From positions 3,777,600 through 3,841,599 of the forward strand of contig CAJINV010000003.1 of the NCBI GenBank assembly GCA_905178155.1: a stretch of DNA of 64,000 nt. Reading direction: 5' to 3'. Position 1 is the first letter of the stretch. Each line of letters starts with the position of its first letter. Shown here piece after piece: positions 1 to 10,668 of the stretch. Below the pieces are notes generated by a model. The model worked only from the letters and a program-made list of their open reading frames with translations, was not told the DNA's origin and searched no databases. The stretch is from Amoebophrya sp. A120. Its lineage: Eukaryota; Sar; Dinophyceae; Syndiniales; Amoebophryaceae. Position numbers and translations under genes: made by a program.

Positions 1-435
1 GAAGCAGCAGGTCCACAAGGGAGAGGGAGGCCTGCAGAGCGATCTGAGAGACCAAAGGAAGGACGACCCGCAAAGAAACAAAAACAAGGCTGATGATACC
101 CTTTTGTCACAGACGGATACTAGTAATCAAATCCGTTTTTTTTCACCCGCACACGTGAAGATGAGTAAAAATGTAAAAGCGAAACAGAAATAAAAACGCA
201 CTCGAGCTGCAAAGTGGCTGTCCCATAACAGCTCCTACCGGAAGCTGCTTCGGTTGATCCGTGATGGTGTTCAGCTTCTCCGTAGTTTTGTTTTAGTTGT
301 CCGTCGTGAATTTACGACGAAGACAAACCGCGCCATCTCAAGTACAAATGTTGTCTGTACCAGATATCGAGCTCGTCACAATGTGGAGCCCTCGTATGTA
401 GAGGCGATTTTGTTTTGATCTTCGATCGAGGAATC
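1..435. other. Upstream non-coding stretch
   Basis: I see no convincing coding exon here. The sequence is mixed-composition and ends just before the first ATG of the antiporter gene. It presumably holds its 5' untranslated region or the 3' end of an upstream gene. Confidence 0.4.
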
Positions 436-3400
436 ATGTCAACTATTCCGGGAGACGGACGGCAGCATCAGCATGATCTTGCAGGCGACCCTCCAACTCA
501 CATCTCTGCTTTCAGCCTGGTTGTGCTGTTCGCGCTGTGGGTGTTTGCGCACGCATGGGGTTGCTTATTCCGTTACGTGATGAAGACACCCCCACTGCTG
601 GGCTACCTCCTGGGGGGTATTTGTTTCCGCAACGTGGGCGGTGCCGCACTGCATTTCGCACAGGCGAAGGTGAGGCAGTCACTAATACATGACAACAGCA
701 GGACAACGACCAAACCTGGCGGCCCCCCAGCGGCCGGAGATGCGGAACAAGCGAGCCAAAACCTCACTTTGATTCCCGCAGATATTTCGTCCCTCGTGCG
801 CACGCTCGGGCTCGCCACTATTCTCATGATTGCGGGATGCGAGATCGACTACCAGAAAATCCGGCGGATGGGCGGCATGTGTCTGCGGCTGACCGTGCTT
901 CCCGGCGTGAGCGAGGCCTTTGCCGTGGCTCTCGTATCCATGTATGTGTTTGGGTTTTCCCTCGCCTGGGGCCTCGTGCTGGGCTTTATCCTGGGCGCCG
1001 TGTCCCCTGCCGTGGTGTGCGGCGGTATGTTTGCGCTGCAAAAGCGCGGGTACGGTGTCGCGAAGGCGATTCCCTCTCTGGTCGTGTGCGCCGTATCAAA
1101 TGCAAAAATTTCTGGGTCTGGAAGATTGCGAGATTTGTTATGCTGATCTGGCATGGCTCTTGAATCTGTATTGCGTGGCCACAAACAACCTCTCTCGCCT
1201 GTCATGCAAAAACGCAGTTTCTCATGCGGAATACGCAGCACCGAAGCACGAAGCAACTTGTCATGCTTGGCGGCGCATTACAGTGCATTTGTATATTGAC
1301 TGACTTGCATCACAAGTTTCCAGACCCAGACATTTTTGCATTTCATACGCCGCGAGCTTGGACGACGTGGTTGCCATTTATCAAATGCAAAAATGTCTGG
1401 GTCTGCAAGAATGCAACTTGTGATGCTGCATTTGGATGTCTAAAAGATTTGTGTTGCATGAGCAGCAAAAGGAGTCTCACTTTTGCTACGCGGACAGGGC
1501 ATTTGTCATGCGGAATAGGCATCAAGAATCCCTGAAAAAACCTGTGATGCTAGGGCATGCATCACAGACATCATGGCTCATGCAAACCGTGCGTGGCATG
1601 TCTCAAAGTCAAAACCCTCCAGACCCAGACATTTTTGCATTTTATACCATTTCCGGGTTCACCACCTCGCTCGGCGTCGCCATGAGTGACATCATGCCCG
1701 CGGACGAGAGAAACCTTTTGCGGACCCTGCTGGGGCTGCCGCACGTACCTGCGCATCCCAGTTCGCACTTCTACGCGATGCTGCACGGGCCAACCAATTT
1801 GCTGCTCGGCGCGGTGCTGGGCGTCACTTTAGGTGCGGCGTTCGCGAAGCTTTGCCAAACGGACGCAGCGACGGCATCTTCATCATCATCCCGAGGGGGT
1901 CATGCAACCTCTAGTTCAACTAGCTCCTTTTGGGGTAGCGGTTCTTTCTTCGGCCGCAAGCTCCTGGCTGCCCACGCGCTCGCCCGCCGAAACGAACTGC
2001 TGCAGTCGTCTTCGTCCCGGGGACGGCGGGGCAGGAAAAAGCTGTTGCCGAATATGGTGGGGAAACTAATTTCTAATCAAAGCGACAGCTACGATCAGGG
2101 CTCTGTGTTCGGTGGTGGCCTCGGGGATGACTTGCGTCGGAGCAAGACGCCCGTGGAGCAGCTGGCGCTTGGATCAGCACGGGAGTCACGGCAAAAGATG
2201 CGCTTCATTCCGACTGCTTCTAGCCCCGCAACATCTCCAACCGGAATGGAAACGCAGCTGCCCGGAAGTGGTCGTGGTGCCGCAGAGGACCCAAACAGCC
2301 TGGAAGAGAGCAGTAGAATAACGACCGAGGTTGTAAATAATCCTACGAAGCCTGAAAATTTTCTCTCCGCTATGGTATTCGCCACTGGGTGCGGCGTTGC
2401 GATGCTCGCAGTCCACTTCCAGTACTCGGGCGCGGGGTTTCTCGCTTGTCTGTTTTTCACCTGTGCGTTTTCGCAGCTGTCGAGGCCAAAAAGTGCAACT
2501 TTGCACGGCACAACAAGTTCTAAAACCCCAGTCGGTACTAGTACAGGCGATTTTCCAGACGACGGAGCAGAGGCAACGGACCGGCACGACGAAGGAGCAA
2601 CGGGCGCTTATAGTGATTCCGGAGCGGACAGCGACGACAACAGAATAGCCATGCCCAGTCAATCGCCGACTGACGGGGGCAGCGGGACGAAAAGAGTCAT
2701 GTCGTTTGAGCTAGAAGACATCTCGCTTGCGGCGCCGAGTGCGGCGAGCGATGAGGCGAGCCACTCACTCGACTTGGATCTTCGCACAAGTAGTCCAAAG
2801 GGCGCCGCAAGAGGGGGATTTGGAACAGAAGAGAAAGACCTCCGGGTTGTACTAGGTGATACAACTGCAGTCCCCTCGAGGCAGGGCGAGGACCACTCCG
2901 TTTTCGACGTGATGGGCGCATCTCACGCCGCCGAGGACGCGGATGCGGATTTTTCGGTGCGCGAGTTGATGTTGGCCGCTGGCGCGCAGGACTACACGCC
3001 GGTCACGGCGGTGTGCCACAACCTCAGCCGGATATGGGACTGGTTCGCCGAGCCGCTGCTTTTTGGCGTGATTGGTACGGTTGTGGACGTGCGAAAGCTC
3101 CACTTTCCCACCCTTCCGAAGGCGACCTTTCTCGTCCTGTGCTGCGTGTTTTTCGTGCGCGTTCCCGCCGCCGTGTTCGCGACGAGCTTCGGCAACCTGA
3201 GCTGGCGGGAGCGGATTTTTATCGGCCTCGCGTGGATGCCGAAAGCCACGGTGCAAGCAGCCTTGGGAAGCGTTCCGCTCGATAGGCTCCATAAGATTTT
3301 GGAAACGGAACGGAGTCAAGGCGGCGGAAAGAATAGCTCTACTCCCGAGGTGGAGATGAAGGTCTTGCAGGAGTGGGGCGAAGTGATCGTGACGACCGCG

Positions 3401-3604
3401 GTCTTGTCCATTCTTCTGACGGCGCCAATAGGTCTGCTGGTCGTTTCAAAGCTCGGACCCATCATGCTCACGCGGGACGGCGATCCGTCTGCGAGTAGAA
3501 GAACATCTGGCGCCGATCATGGGGCTGTCGAGCTATCATACGCTGACAACGTCGAAGTAGATGCGACGGCCGCCTCGAGTAGCGACGCAATAGCGCGGGA
3601 GTAA
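436..3604 (+). CDS. SLC9B/NHA-type cation/proton antiporter
   Basis: Exons 436-1093, 1353-1378 and 1652-3604 (the short exon may equally be placed at 1348-1373 because of target duplications). A multi-pass monovalent cation/H+ antiporter of the CPA2/NHA family, expected in the plasma membrane or an endomembrane. After removing two introners the protein reads CAASLDDVVAISGF, the NHA double-aspartate ion-binding motif. Near the C-terminus it carries AWMPKATVQAALGSVPLD, another hallmark of SLC9B proteins. Hydrophobic segments lie at the N-terminus, around the DD motif and again after about residue 640. Between them is a long low-complexity insert of about 400 residues rich in Ser, Gly and acidic residues, unusual for the family. 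ATG 436 is the first in-frame ATG; the frame stays open upstream only to 415. Family call firm; transported ion unknown. Confidence 0.88.
1094..1347 (-). mobile_element. Introner 1, TIR type A, inverted orientation
   Basis: A 254-bp element. Its left end starts TATCAAATGCAAAAATTTCT and its right end is the reverse complement (CCAGACCCAGACATTTTTGC followed by ATTTCATA). It is flanked by the 5-bp duplication CGCCG at 1089-1093 and 1348-1352. Removing the element plus one duplicate joins GCC-G to CG-AGC in frame. No GT-AG pair fits the join. Its interior matches the reverse complement of the elements at 4144 and 5588, for example 1201-1218 against 5716-5733, so it sits in the opposite orientation to them. 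Confidence 0.9.
1379..1646 (-). mobile_element. Introner 2, TIR type A
   Basis: A 268-bp element with ends TATCAAATGCAAAAATGTCT and its reverse complement (right end ...GCATTTTATA). It is flanked by the 5-bp duplication CCATT at 1374-1378 and 1647-1651. Excision joins ATT to TCC in frame within the antiporter motif VAISGF. The interior is related to introner 1 in the same orientation but is more diverged. It contains the nonamer TTGTCATGC at 1503-1511. The boundaries are non-canonical. Confidence 0.9.
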
Positions 3605-4131
3605 AAGCAATTTTGCAAAAATACGCTGTGCATCTTCGGATCAAAGTCCTTTTGTTTTCGTCGCCCTCGCGTCATGTCAAGGATCGCTGTGTTTTCCAAT
3701 TTCGATCTACAAGGCAGAGAGACGGTTCGGAATAGCACTCATGCTTACGACGTTGGAGATTGCACCGAGCGATATTAACAAGGAGAGGCTATCTGGCATT
3801 CAGTACTTAGCTTATATATTTCAAAGAAGTTCTCTACTAGTCATGAAACAAAAATACTTTCTCGCGCGTTTCGTTGCTTCGTCGTGAATTTCGCGGTCGC
3901 TTTCGAAGTTTTTTCATTTTTCCAAAATCGATGACCGTTTATTTTAGAAACGAAAAAATGTAACAACGTTAGTTGTACCTAAGTCCCGTATAATTGAAGC
4001 CCAACGCGCTGGTGCTCGATAAAACGCCATGCCCGCATCTTCGTAAGGGCGTTTAGTTTCTACCTGTTGCGCCGTTTTCCGTGCCGGATACAACTGCCGT
4101 AGTAGTTTCGAAAGCGCAGGGTGGAGTAGAG
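3605..4131. other. Intergenic, AT-rich
   Basis: About 530 bp between the antiporter stop codon and the first ATG of the STPGR gene. It holds short T-runs and no ORF I trust. The 5' untranslated region or an unrecognised first exon of the downstream gene may lie here. Confidence 0.4.
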
Positions 4132-7100
4132 ATGGATTTCGACTATGCACTGCAAATATGTCTGGGTCTGGAAAGTTGGAATGTTAAAAAGGAATGGCAG
4201 ACGCACTGCAATACGCAGCTATGCATGACAAATTTTTTGGCTGCCATGTGTTACGTATCACGCATGGCACACTGCGTTCTTGCGTGACAGGTAAGAGTCC
4301 CTTTGCGTGCCTATGCAACACAGACTCTCGAGTCATGCCAGACAAGCATGACAAAACTGCACTCTTTCAGACCCAGACATATTTGCATTTGATATCGACT
4401 TTTCGCGCACGATGGACTCGACCTTCGAGTCGTCGGTCTGGAGCGAGCTGCCGTATCCTGAGTAAAAACGTCCCCACCCCATAGTTGTCATGCAGATTTG
4501 CGACTACAGGAAGATTTGTATATGCGCATCTCCATGAGAGGCATTTCCAATCGCGTTTTGGGATTTGTAATGCTGTGAACGGGATGAGCAGATGGATTTG
4601 TGATGCGGCTGCACTTGCTAAACTGCACCACACTAAGGACTGGAATTTGTCATGCGTTGCTCCCAAAGCTTCTGGGTTTCTGTTGCTACGTTCCCAACTT
4701 GACTATGGGGTGGGAGCGGTTTTACATATGATATGCCGCCGATTGACCTCAAGATGCGGGGTTGGCACCTCTCCGACGATCCTGCTTGGGGGACGAGTAG
4801 GAACGAGGCCATGCGAAAAACCGCGATTAAGCCTTCCGTATTCCAACAAGTGGCACAGGTACTTATGTTTAAACTAAAGGTTGTTAGATCGAAGACGTTT
4901 GTGCGTCGATCTTCGGAAAGAAAAAGAGTCCTCAACAGGGATGGAGAGCCTATGCTACAGTAAGTACATGAAAAAGACTTTGAAAATGAAAATCTTCTTT
5001 CCGATCAACTCTAAAATCAGTCTTCTTCCTCGACGAGACGGGGGTCGCGCTCGCCACCGGGAGGTCGACAGAAGTCCCCGGATTTTGTGGACACCAGCAA
5101 GGAAGCCTCCGTAAAGTACGACAATCTAATGGCCGCGGACATGGTAGACGACCCCTCTAGCTTGCGGCGATACCAGCTCATACCTGATCCGACCCGGAAG
5201 CGGCGCTTTCCGCCGAAATCGCCAAAGCACCGGACTCCCAGGTTCGTCGTCTTTGGAAAACCAGTTCTTGCGCGGATTTCTTTTCTTTGACAGTGTGGAA
5301 CATGAAAGTGAAACTACAGTAGCTCCTGGCACACTTCGAGACAAAAAAAAAACTGCCATCAACCGCATAATATTACAGTGACTTCCTGAACTACAAGAAG
5401 TTTCAGGACACGCTGCGCCGCAACAACCGAAGCACGCAGCTCACTGACACGAGCGTGGATTCGGTGTTTTCCACTTCGCCTGGCCCCCTCGTGGAGGAGC
5501 GCGCCTACACGATTCACCCGGCGGATACGTATCCCGGCGAGGTTCACGGGAGCGGAGGGCGGAAGTCGTTGCAACGGAAAAAAACCTTATGGATTGCAAA
5601 TATGTCTCGGTCTGGAAACTTGTATTGCTAAAAGCGAATGATAGACGCACTGCAATACGCAGCTATGCATGACAAACTTTCTGGCTACCATGCCTTACGT
5701 ATTCCGCATGGCACGCTGCGTTTTTGCATGACAGGCAAGAGGGCCTTTTCGTGCCTATGCAACACAGATTCTCGAGTCATGCCAGACAAGCATGACAAAC
5801 TTGCACTCTTCCAGACCCAGAAACTTTTGCATTTGATAAACCTTTGCCAGCTACAACACCGACTTGCAAGGCGAGGACGTTGGAAACCGAGGTACCGCTC
5901 TTGGTTTTTCGATCTTTTTCATGTTGAGCGTACTGCTTTTTCAACATCAGGGTTGTCGACACCACGCGCCTATCTACTTTCTCAGCTGCATTTTGGTTGC
6001 TTATTGGTTTAAAGTTAGTCTCGCATCATCATCACCCCTCTACATTTCAGACCCGCAGCGTATGCTTCCACCGAAGAAAAAATACGAGAAGGAACTTCTG
6101 TCCTCGACGGAGAGTAGTTACGTTGCACGTGCAAACGCGTCAGAGCGTCTCAAGCAATCGTATCGATACTTCTTTCTTATTTGAGTTTGTCAACATAAGG
6201 TACAAATACAAGACCACGAAACATGAAATGGAGTGTTATAGACTGAATACTTCTGTATAGTACCCGCATCCATTTGAGTCTCGTTTTGTAGTTGCCACGC
6301 TGACGTGCAACAGGTACGATCCGACACGCAAGCGGTCTCCGCGGGCGTCGCCGCTGGCGGGGCCAATCGACTATTCCAAGATCGTACGAAATATTCCGGA
6401 CGGCAAGCCGACGGTGGATGAGCAACAACAGATGATTGACCAAATGATTCGGGAAGCGGAGGAAGCGAACCGGCGCGCCAACGAGGACCCCCGAGCCGTC
6501 TCCAACGCGATGCCAGGTCCCCCGCCGGTGAAGCGAAAGCAGAAAACGCAGCAAGAGATTGTGCGGATGGGTATGTTCGGGAACGACAAGGCCGGCCGCG
6601 CGAAAGCGGAACGCCACGTGAAGGCCGCCGTGCTCGGGGAAAGTAAGCAGGGCTCATCGTCTGCGGCGTCCGCGAAGACGGGTGGGGGAGCCTCGTCTTC
6701 TTCCTCCGAGTCGAAAACCGTGACGCGTTCGCCCTCTGCAGTGCCCGTGACCACTACATCAAGTACTTCTAAATCGGAGAAGAAAATAGTAACCTCCGGA
6801 ACATCAGCTGCTTCCAGTGCAGCTGCCTCCGCACCGAAAAGCAAAAAAAGCGAACGCAAAAGCAGGAGAATAGCGGAGCCGGAAGATGTTTTGACCGTGA
6901 TATCCAGCGAGGTTGCCAGTGACGTCATGGCGGACGTGTTCGGCGCGGTGGAAACGGTGCTCAAGCCCGAGGAGCCCGAGCCCATGACTCGCAACCCTCT
7001 GATAGAATTGATAACCGGAAAACCTCCCCGAAGGCTTTCGAGGGGTGGCAGCGCGGGAATTTCGCAAACGGGCCGCGCGTGGACGCGTGGGCCACAAGGG

Positions 7101-10100
7101 GCCCGCCTTCCGTCTGGGGCAGTTTCTTTTTGAGAAACAACCTGCCAACATTCCGTCCAACAATAGGGGCAAGGCCCTTGCTTTCTGACTTCCGACAAAT
7201 CTTCATCGTTGAAAAGTGAGAAGCTACGGACTTCTCACTGCGTTTCCACTGGTCTTCTAGAAAAGGAGTGAAAAGTCAGCGACTTCTCGTTTCTGAAGCA
7301 TTTTCATTCTGGAAAAGTGAGAAATCAGTGATTCATTTGTCACTTCTGAAAAGTTTTCATGTTGAAAAGCGAGAAGTCGCTCCGCTGACTTCTGAAAAGT
7401 TTTCATTTGGGAAAAGTGAGAAATCAGTGATTTCTCACTCGGTTTCTCGAACAATCCGAGAAATGGAGTGGGAAAAATGTGATTTCTCACTTTGCAAGAC
7501 TCTCACTCTGGTCGGAGTCGCGTTGACTCTTCCCAGAGTGAGAATTTTTCAAAAGTGAGAAATCAGTGACTTCTCACTACTTTTCTCGAAGGTACCCGAG
7601 CGCCAAATTTCTTCGGGGCTCGGGTACCTTCGAGAAAAGTAGTGAGAAATCACTGATTTCTCACTTTTGAAAAATTCTCACTCTGGAGTCGGACTCCAAA
7701 AAGGTTTCCAGCCGTCAAGATTTCGCGAGAGTGAGAAATCACTGATTTCTCACTTCTTTTCTCTAAGCCTTTCGGGATGTGTAGGCGACTTCTCACTCCG
7801 AGTGAAAAAGCCAGTGAGCTTTAACTTGGTTTTTTGAATGTCTTCGGGAGGCAGCGCGAAAGCTCGCTGCGTGCGAAAAGTTAATGGAATGTCATTCCCC
7901 CACTTCTCCAGCCTATTCGTAAAATGTAGCCAATAGGAGCGGACTTTTTACTCCCTTCCTGAGGGGACCTCTGGGCGAGCCCGAAGTGCAAAGCCAGCGC
8001 GCTTTCGCTTTTGTTGTCAGCGCGCTCGCAAAGTCAGCCGGCTTTGATTGGGGGGGGATTTGTTTTGTGCCGTCGATCTTCGTGCTGCTGCAGAGGTTTG
8101 CGAAGCTTCAAAAGAACTACTAACTTACACTAGCGCGCCAAACTGATCGACTTGGCGCGGATTCTGTTTCTCGAAGGCGTCCGGAGAAATTTTCCGGCGA
8201 AAAGGAGGGGGCTTTTGCGAGTCATGGCGGACGTGTTCGGCGCGGTGGAAACGGTGCTCAAGCCCGAGGAGCCCGAGTCTGCGCCGACGTTGGAGGGCAT
8301 CAATGCGCTGCTGCCGCCCTCCGAGCGCTTCACCTTTGGAGGGTCAAGCTCGTCTTCAGCAGCTTCCTCTGATGAACTCGAGAACTACGAGCTGCAGCCA
8401 GAAGTGCAGCGACAGACAGGGAAGATCACCAGCCAAGTAGAAGGATCCGGTATAGTCCAGTCTTCAACAACAAAGCCGCTGCAAAAGAATCAGGTCGTGC
8501 CACTTCTGGCAGCTGACCCGCTCGACCCGTTGCAGGCGAGCAAAACGAGCACCGACTTGCCCACGATCGTGGCTATTTCCGAAGACGTGGAGTACTACCA
8601 GGAGGGGGATGACGGAGAACTAGAGGAAGAGAAACGCGAACTGCCCAAGTCCACCACCGAGCCCGGGCCCGGGCACTACAACGTGAAGCCGATGTGGAAC
8701 CAGGATGGCCCGACCTGGAGCATGGCGCCGTGCCCGGCCCGGGAGCTGCTCCGACAGGGGGCCACCAACTGGCTGCTGAAGCCCAGCTTCGACCTGGGCA
8801 ACCCGGGACCGGGCCAGTACGGCGACGTGGCGGGCAACAAGATCCCCTCGAAAGCGACCATCTACATGGGGATGAAGCCCGAGTTGTGGAAGCCGGAGGT
8901 GAACGACCCCCAGATTCCCACCTCCACGCACCTCTACAAACCCGGCGGCCCCTATTTCACCATCAAGGGCAAGTTACCGGCCATGAAGTCGTCCGTGACC
9001 TTCAGCTTTGAGTACCGCCCGGGGAAGGAGTTCTACGACAATAGCAAGGTAGCGTTCGATCATCGGGAGTTCTTGGATGAGTTCGGGTCCTACTACAGCC
9101 TGGATCTGTCGAAGGAAGCGAGCCGGTTCCTCTCGCCGGAGAAAACCCGCCGCAAGTTGACCGCCAGCGAAATGGAGCAGGTCCGGAAGATGGAGGCCCG
9201 GGCGCAAGAACGGGTCCGCCACCTGATGGAGGTGGATGTTGCGGGGGAGAGTGGATCAGCATCTCGGATGCTCGAGGCGGGTTCGTCCACCATGCCCGCC
9301 GGAGCCGCGAATTTGTCCATTGAGGGCACCGTGGGGAGTAGTTCTATCGCAACAGAACAAACCCTCAATAACCTGGCGTCCTCCGCGGAACTACTCCGTG
9401 GTACGAGCACGATGAATCCGGTCGGATTCAGCAAAAACGCAACTTCTTTGGAGGACGAAACGCGGGAGCCCGAGGCTTCGGCGACCACCTCAAGGGCGCT
9501 TTATGACACCTCGATCGACAGCCTGGAGTCCAACACGTCTTTGATGTTCCCACCCACGACACGCATAGACCAGCTTCGCAAGGAGCACTACATGAAGACG
9601 AGGTACTTGTTTGAAAGAACGACCCATTTATTGGGGACTCCAAGTTGCAGCTGTGTTGGGCAGACATAGTGCAACTTTTTTTTTTGCATAAATTACAGGC
9701 TTGAGAGTAGAGAGAGTGGATGAAGTTTCTGTTCCGATATTAAAGTAGAACAAATCGTGTACACAGTATAATTTATTTCTCTTTCCACCGACCTACGAAA
9801 AGGTATAAGCCTCCGTCGTACACGCAAATTGGGTTGACGGCCCGGAACCTCGACCGGTACTCCATCGCGGGGAACGACAAGCGCACAACCAGTTTCAACA
9901 CGCGGCCGACCAAAAAGCGGATGGACGCGGACCAGACCAACTGGTACGTGCAGAGCAGCGACTGCCTCATCTCCGCCGGCCTGCGGTACGCCCACCCGAA
10001 CAATTGGGTCGCGGACCCAAAGAAGGGCTTCACCCTCCTCGGCCGCGACGAGAAACCGTTTGCGCTCCCGACCGCGGGAAAAGAGGTGCCGCTGCGCGAC

Positions 10101-10190
10101 ATGGGAAAGTACAACAGCCGCACCACGAGAACGAAGTCCAACGGCTTCTCGTGGGGAGCCTCGTCGAGGTTCGGCGGCCTGTACTGCTAG
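4132..10190 (+). CDS. Sperm-tail PG-rich repeat (STPGR) axonemal protein
   Basis: Inferred exons: 4132-4143, 4400-4461, 4732-4858, 5021-5241, 5379-5587, 5844-5891, 6051-6159, 6314-6980, 8278-9602, 9803-10190. They add to 3,168 nt, 1,055 codons plus stop, in one open frame. PGPG-x-Y motifs typical of SHIPPO/STPG proteins are visible (GPGHYNVKPMW and NPGPGQYGDV, both encoded in 8,670-8,830). Two related basic segments, PDPTRKRRFPP and YDPTRKRSPR, recur in the N-terminal half. Such proteins bind inside or along axonemal microtubules. Three introns (4144-4394, 4462-4731, 5588-5838) are introners; five others are ordinary GT-AG introns of 137-200 nt. A 1,240-bp insertion with a 57-bp flanking duplication interrupts exon 8 and brings a stop at 7131-7133 if it is not removed. 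The gene could therefore be broken on this haplotype. Upstream exons cannot be excluded. Confidence 0.75.
4144..4394 (+). mobile_element. Introner 3, TIR type A
   Basis: A 251-bp element. The left end is TATGCACTGCAAATATGTCT and the right end reads CATATTTGCATTTGATA. It is flanked by TCGAC at 4139-4143 and 4395-4399. Excision gives GAC-TTT in frame. It has the same length as the element at 5588-5838, the same orientation, and a closely similar interior by eye. It contains GCATGACAA at 4223-4231. Confidence 0.9.
4462..4731. mobile_element. Introner 4, TIR type B
   Basis: A 270-bp intron with a different terminal repeat. The left end is GTAAAAACGTCCCCACCCCA and the right end (4702-4725) is its imperfect reverse complement; the 13-mer CCCACCCCATAGT is identical in both arms. 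Joining CCT-GA to T-ATG keeps the host frame open. The donor is a canonical GT but the 3' border is not AG. I could not find a clean target duplication. The interior carries TTGTCATGC at 4647-4655 and other TTTGTGATGC-like words shared with type A elements. Confidence 0.75.
5588..5838 (+). mobile_element. Introner 5, TIR type A
   Basis: A 251-bp element with left end TATGGATTGCAAATATGTCT and right end ...CTTTTGCATTTGATA. It is flanked by AACCT at 5583-5587 and 5839-5843. Excision joins ACC-T to TT-GCC in frame. It is a near twin of introner 3 in the same gene. It contains GCATGACAA at 5667-5675 and the word CTGCGTTTTTGCATGACA, which occurs reverse-complemented in introner 1. Confidence 0.9.
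6924..6980 (+). repeat. 57-bp direct repeat, left copy
   Basis: Identical over 57 bp to 8221-8277. Both copies are in the STPGR reading frame and encode VMADVFGAVETVLKPEEPE. The pair brackets a 1,240-bp insertion. Reading from anywhere in the left copy into the right copy restores the protein. Confidence 0.95.
6981..8220. mobile_element. 1,240-bp insertion with fold-back hairpin
   Basis: Lies between two identical 57-bp coding repeats. Its centre (about 7200-7800) is a mosaic of short GTGAGAAATCAGTGATTTCTCAC-like near-palindromic units, partly written here as five or more copies. It contains one long inverted repeat with 69-bp arms. No coding capacity is recognisable. It could be a non-autonomous element with an unusually long target duplication, a segmental duplication creating a new intron, or an assembly artefact. 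No AG|GT junction exists inside the repeat, so canonical splicing cannot remove it precisely. Confidence 0.6.
7533..7686. repeat. Fold-back inverted repeat, 69-bp arms
   Basis: Left arm 7533-7601 and right arm 7618-7686 are reverse complements with a single mismatch, separated by a 16-nt loop. The arms contain the GTGAGAAATCA word and the KpnI-like GGTACC core. Such a near-perfect stem suggests a recent origin or active correction. Confidence 0.93.
8221..8277 (+). repeat. 57-bp direct repeat, right copy
   Basis: Exact copy of 6924-6980, followed by the remainder of the STPGR coding sequence in the same frame. Confidence 0.95.
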
Positions 10191-10563
10191 AAGATGAACG
10201 GCGCAGGAGGACTAACTTCGCGCGGAATGGATGCTAAGATTAGGAAAGTGACAAAGGGGTCATCCGATATCTGAATATCACCGTATTTCGTTTAGTATTC
10301 AATTAATGAACAATGAGGATGAGCTGCTGAATAACCTCTTTAATGCAGAAAATGTCAATTATCGATGTAGATGTACTACTGCACTGTCGCCTATACTATT
10401 TCTGAACTGGTCAAAAGAATATCGAGCAACCGCTCGCTGCGCGATATTTCTGTCCTTGTACAAATACGAATGACGACAGAGCTGCGGAAAAGTGTAGCGG
10501 TGCCGCTTTTTTGCCCCTGTAGGATGGAGTGCGATTTCAACGTATCACGACAGACAGAAAAAA
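10191..10563. other. Intergenic
   Basis: About 370 bp after the STPGR stop codon. AT-rich with no supported ORF. It leads into the GC-rich repeat island. Confidence 0.4.
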
Positions 10564-10668
10564 GCGTTCGCCATGAAGGTCTCGACGACCACTCCGCCTA
10601 TGAAGTTTATTTTGTTTTTGATACACGTCGCGTGCTGTTCGCAATATTTACCCTGGAAGGTCTGAGGC
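10564..10668 (+). repeat. Flanking direct repeat, left copy
   Basis: About 105 bp, starting GCGTTCGCC and ending in an ATATTTACCCTGGAAGG segment. It matches 12222-12332 imperfectly, sharing TTTGTTTTTGATAC, GTCGCGTGCTGTTCGC and ATATTTACCCTGG. The pair brackets the GC-rich reverse-transcriptase island, which suggests two 3' tails of one repeat family or an old terminal duplication. Confidence 0.7.

Noticed and set aside
8130-8220. An independent gene starting just before the right 57-bp repeat
   Set aside because: The frame upstream of 8221 belongs to the insertion; coding signal begins only with the duplicated segment and matches the left-hand exon.
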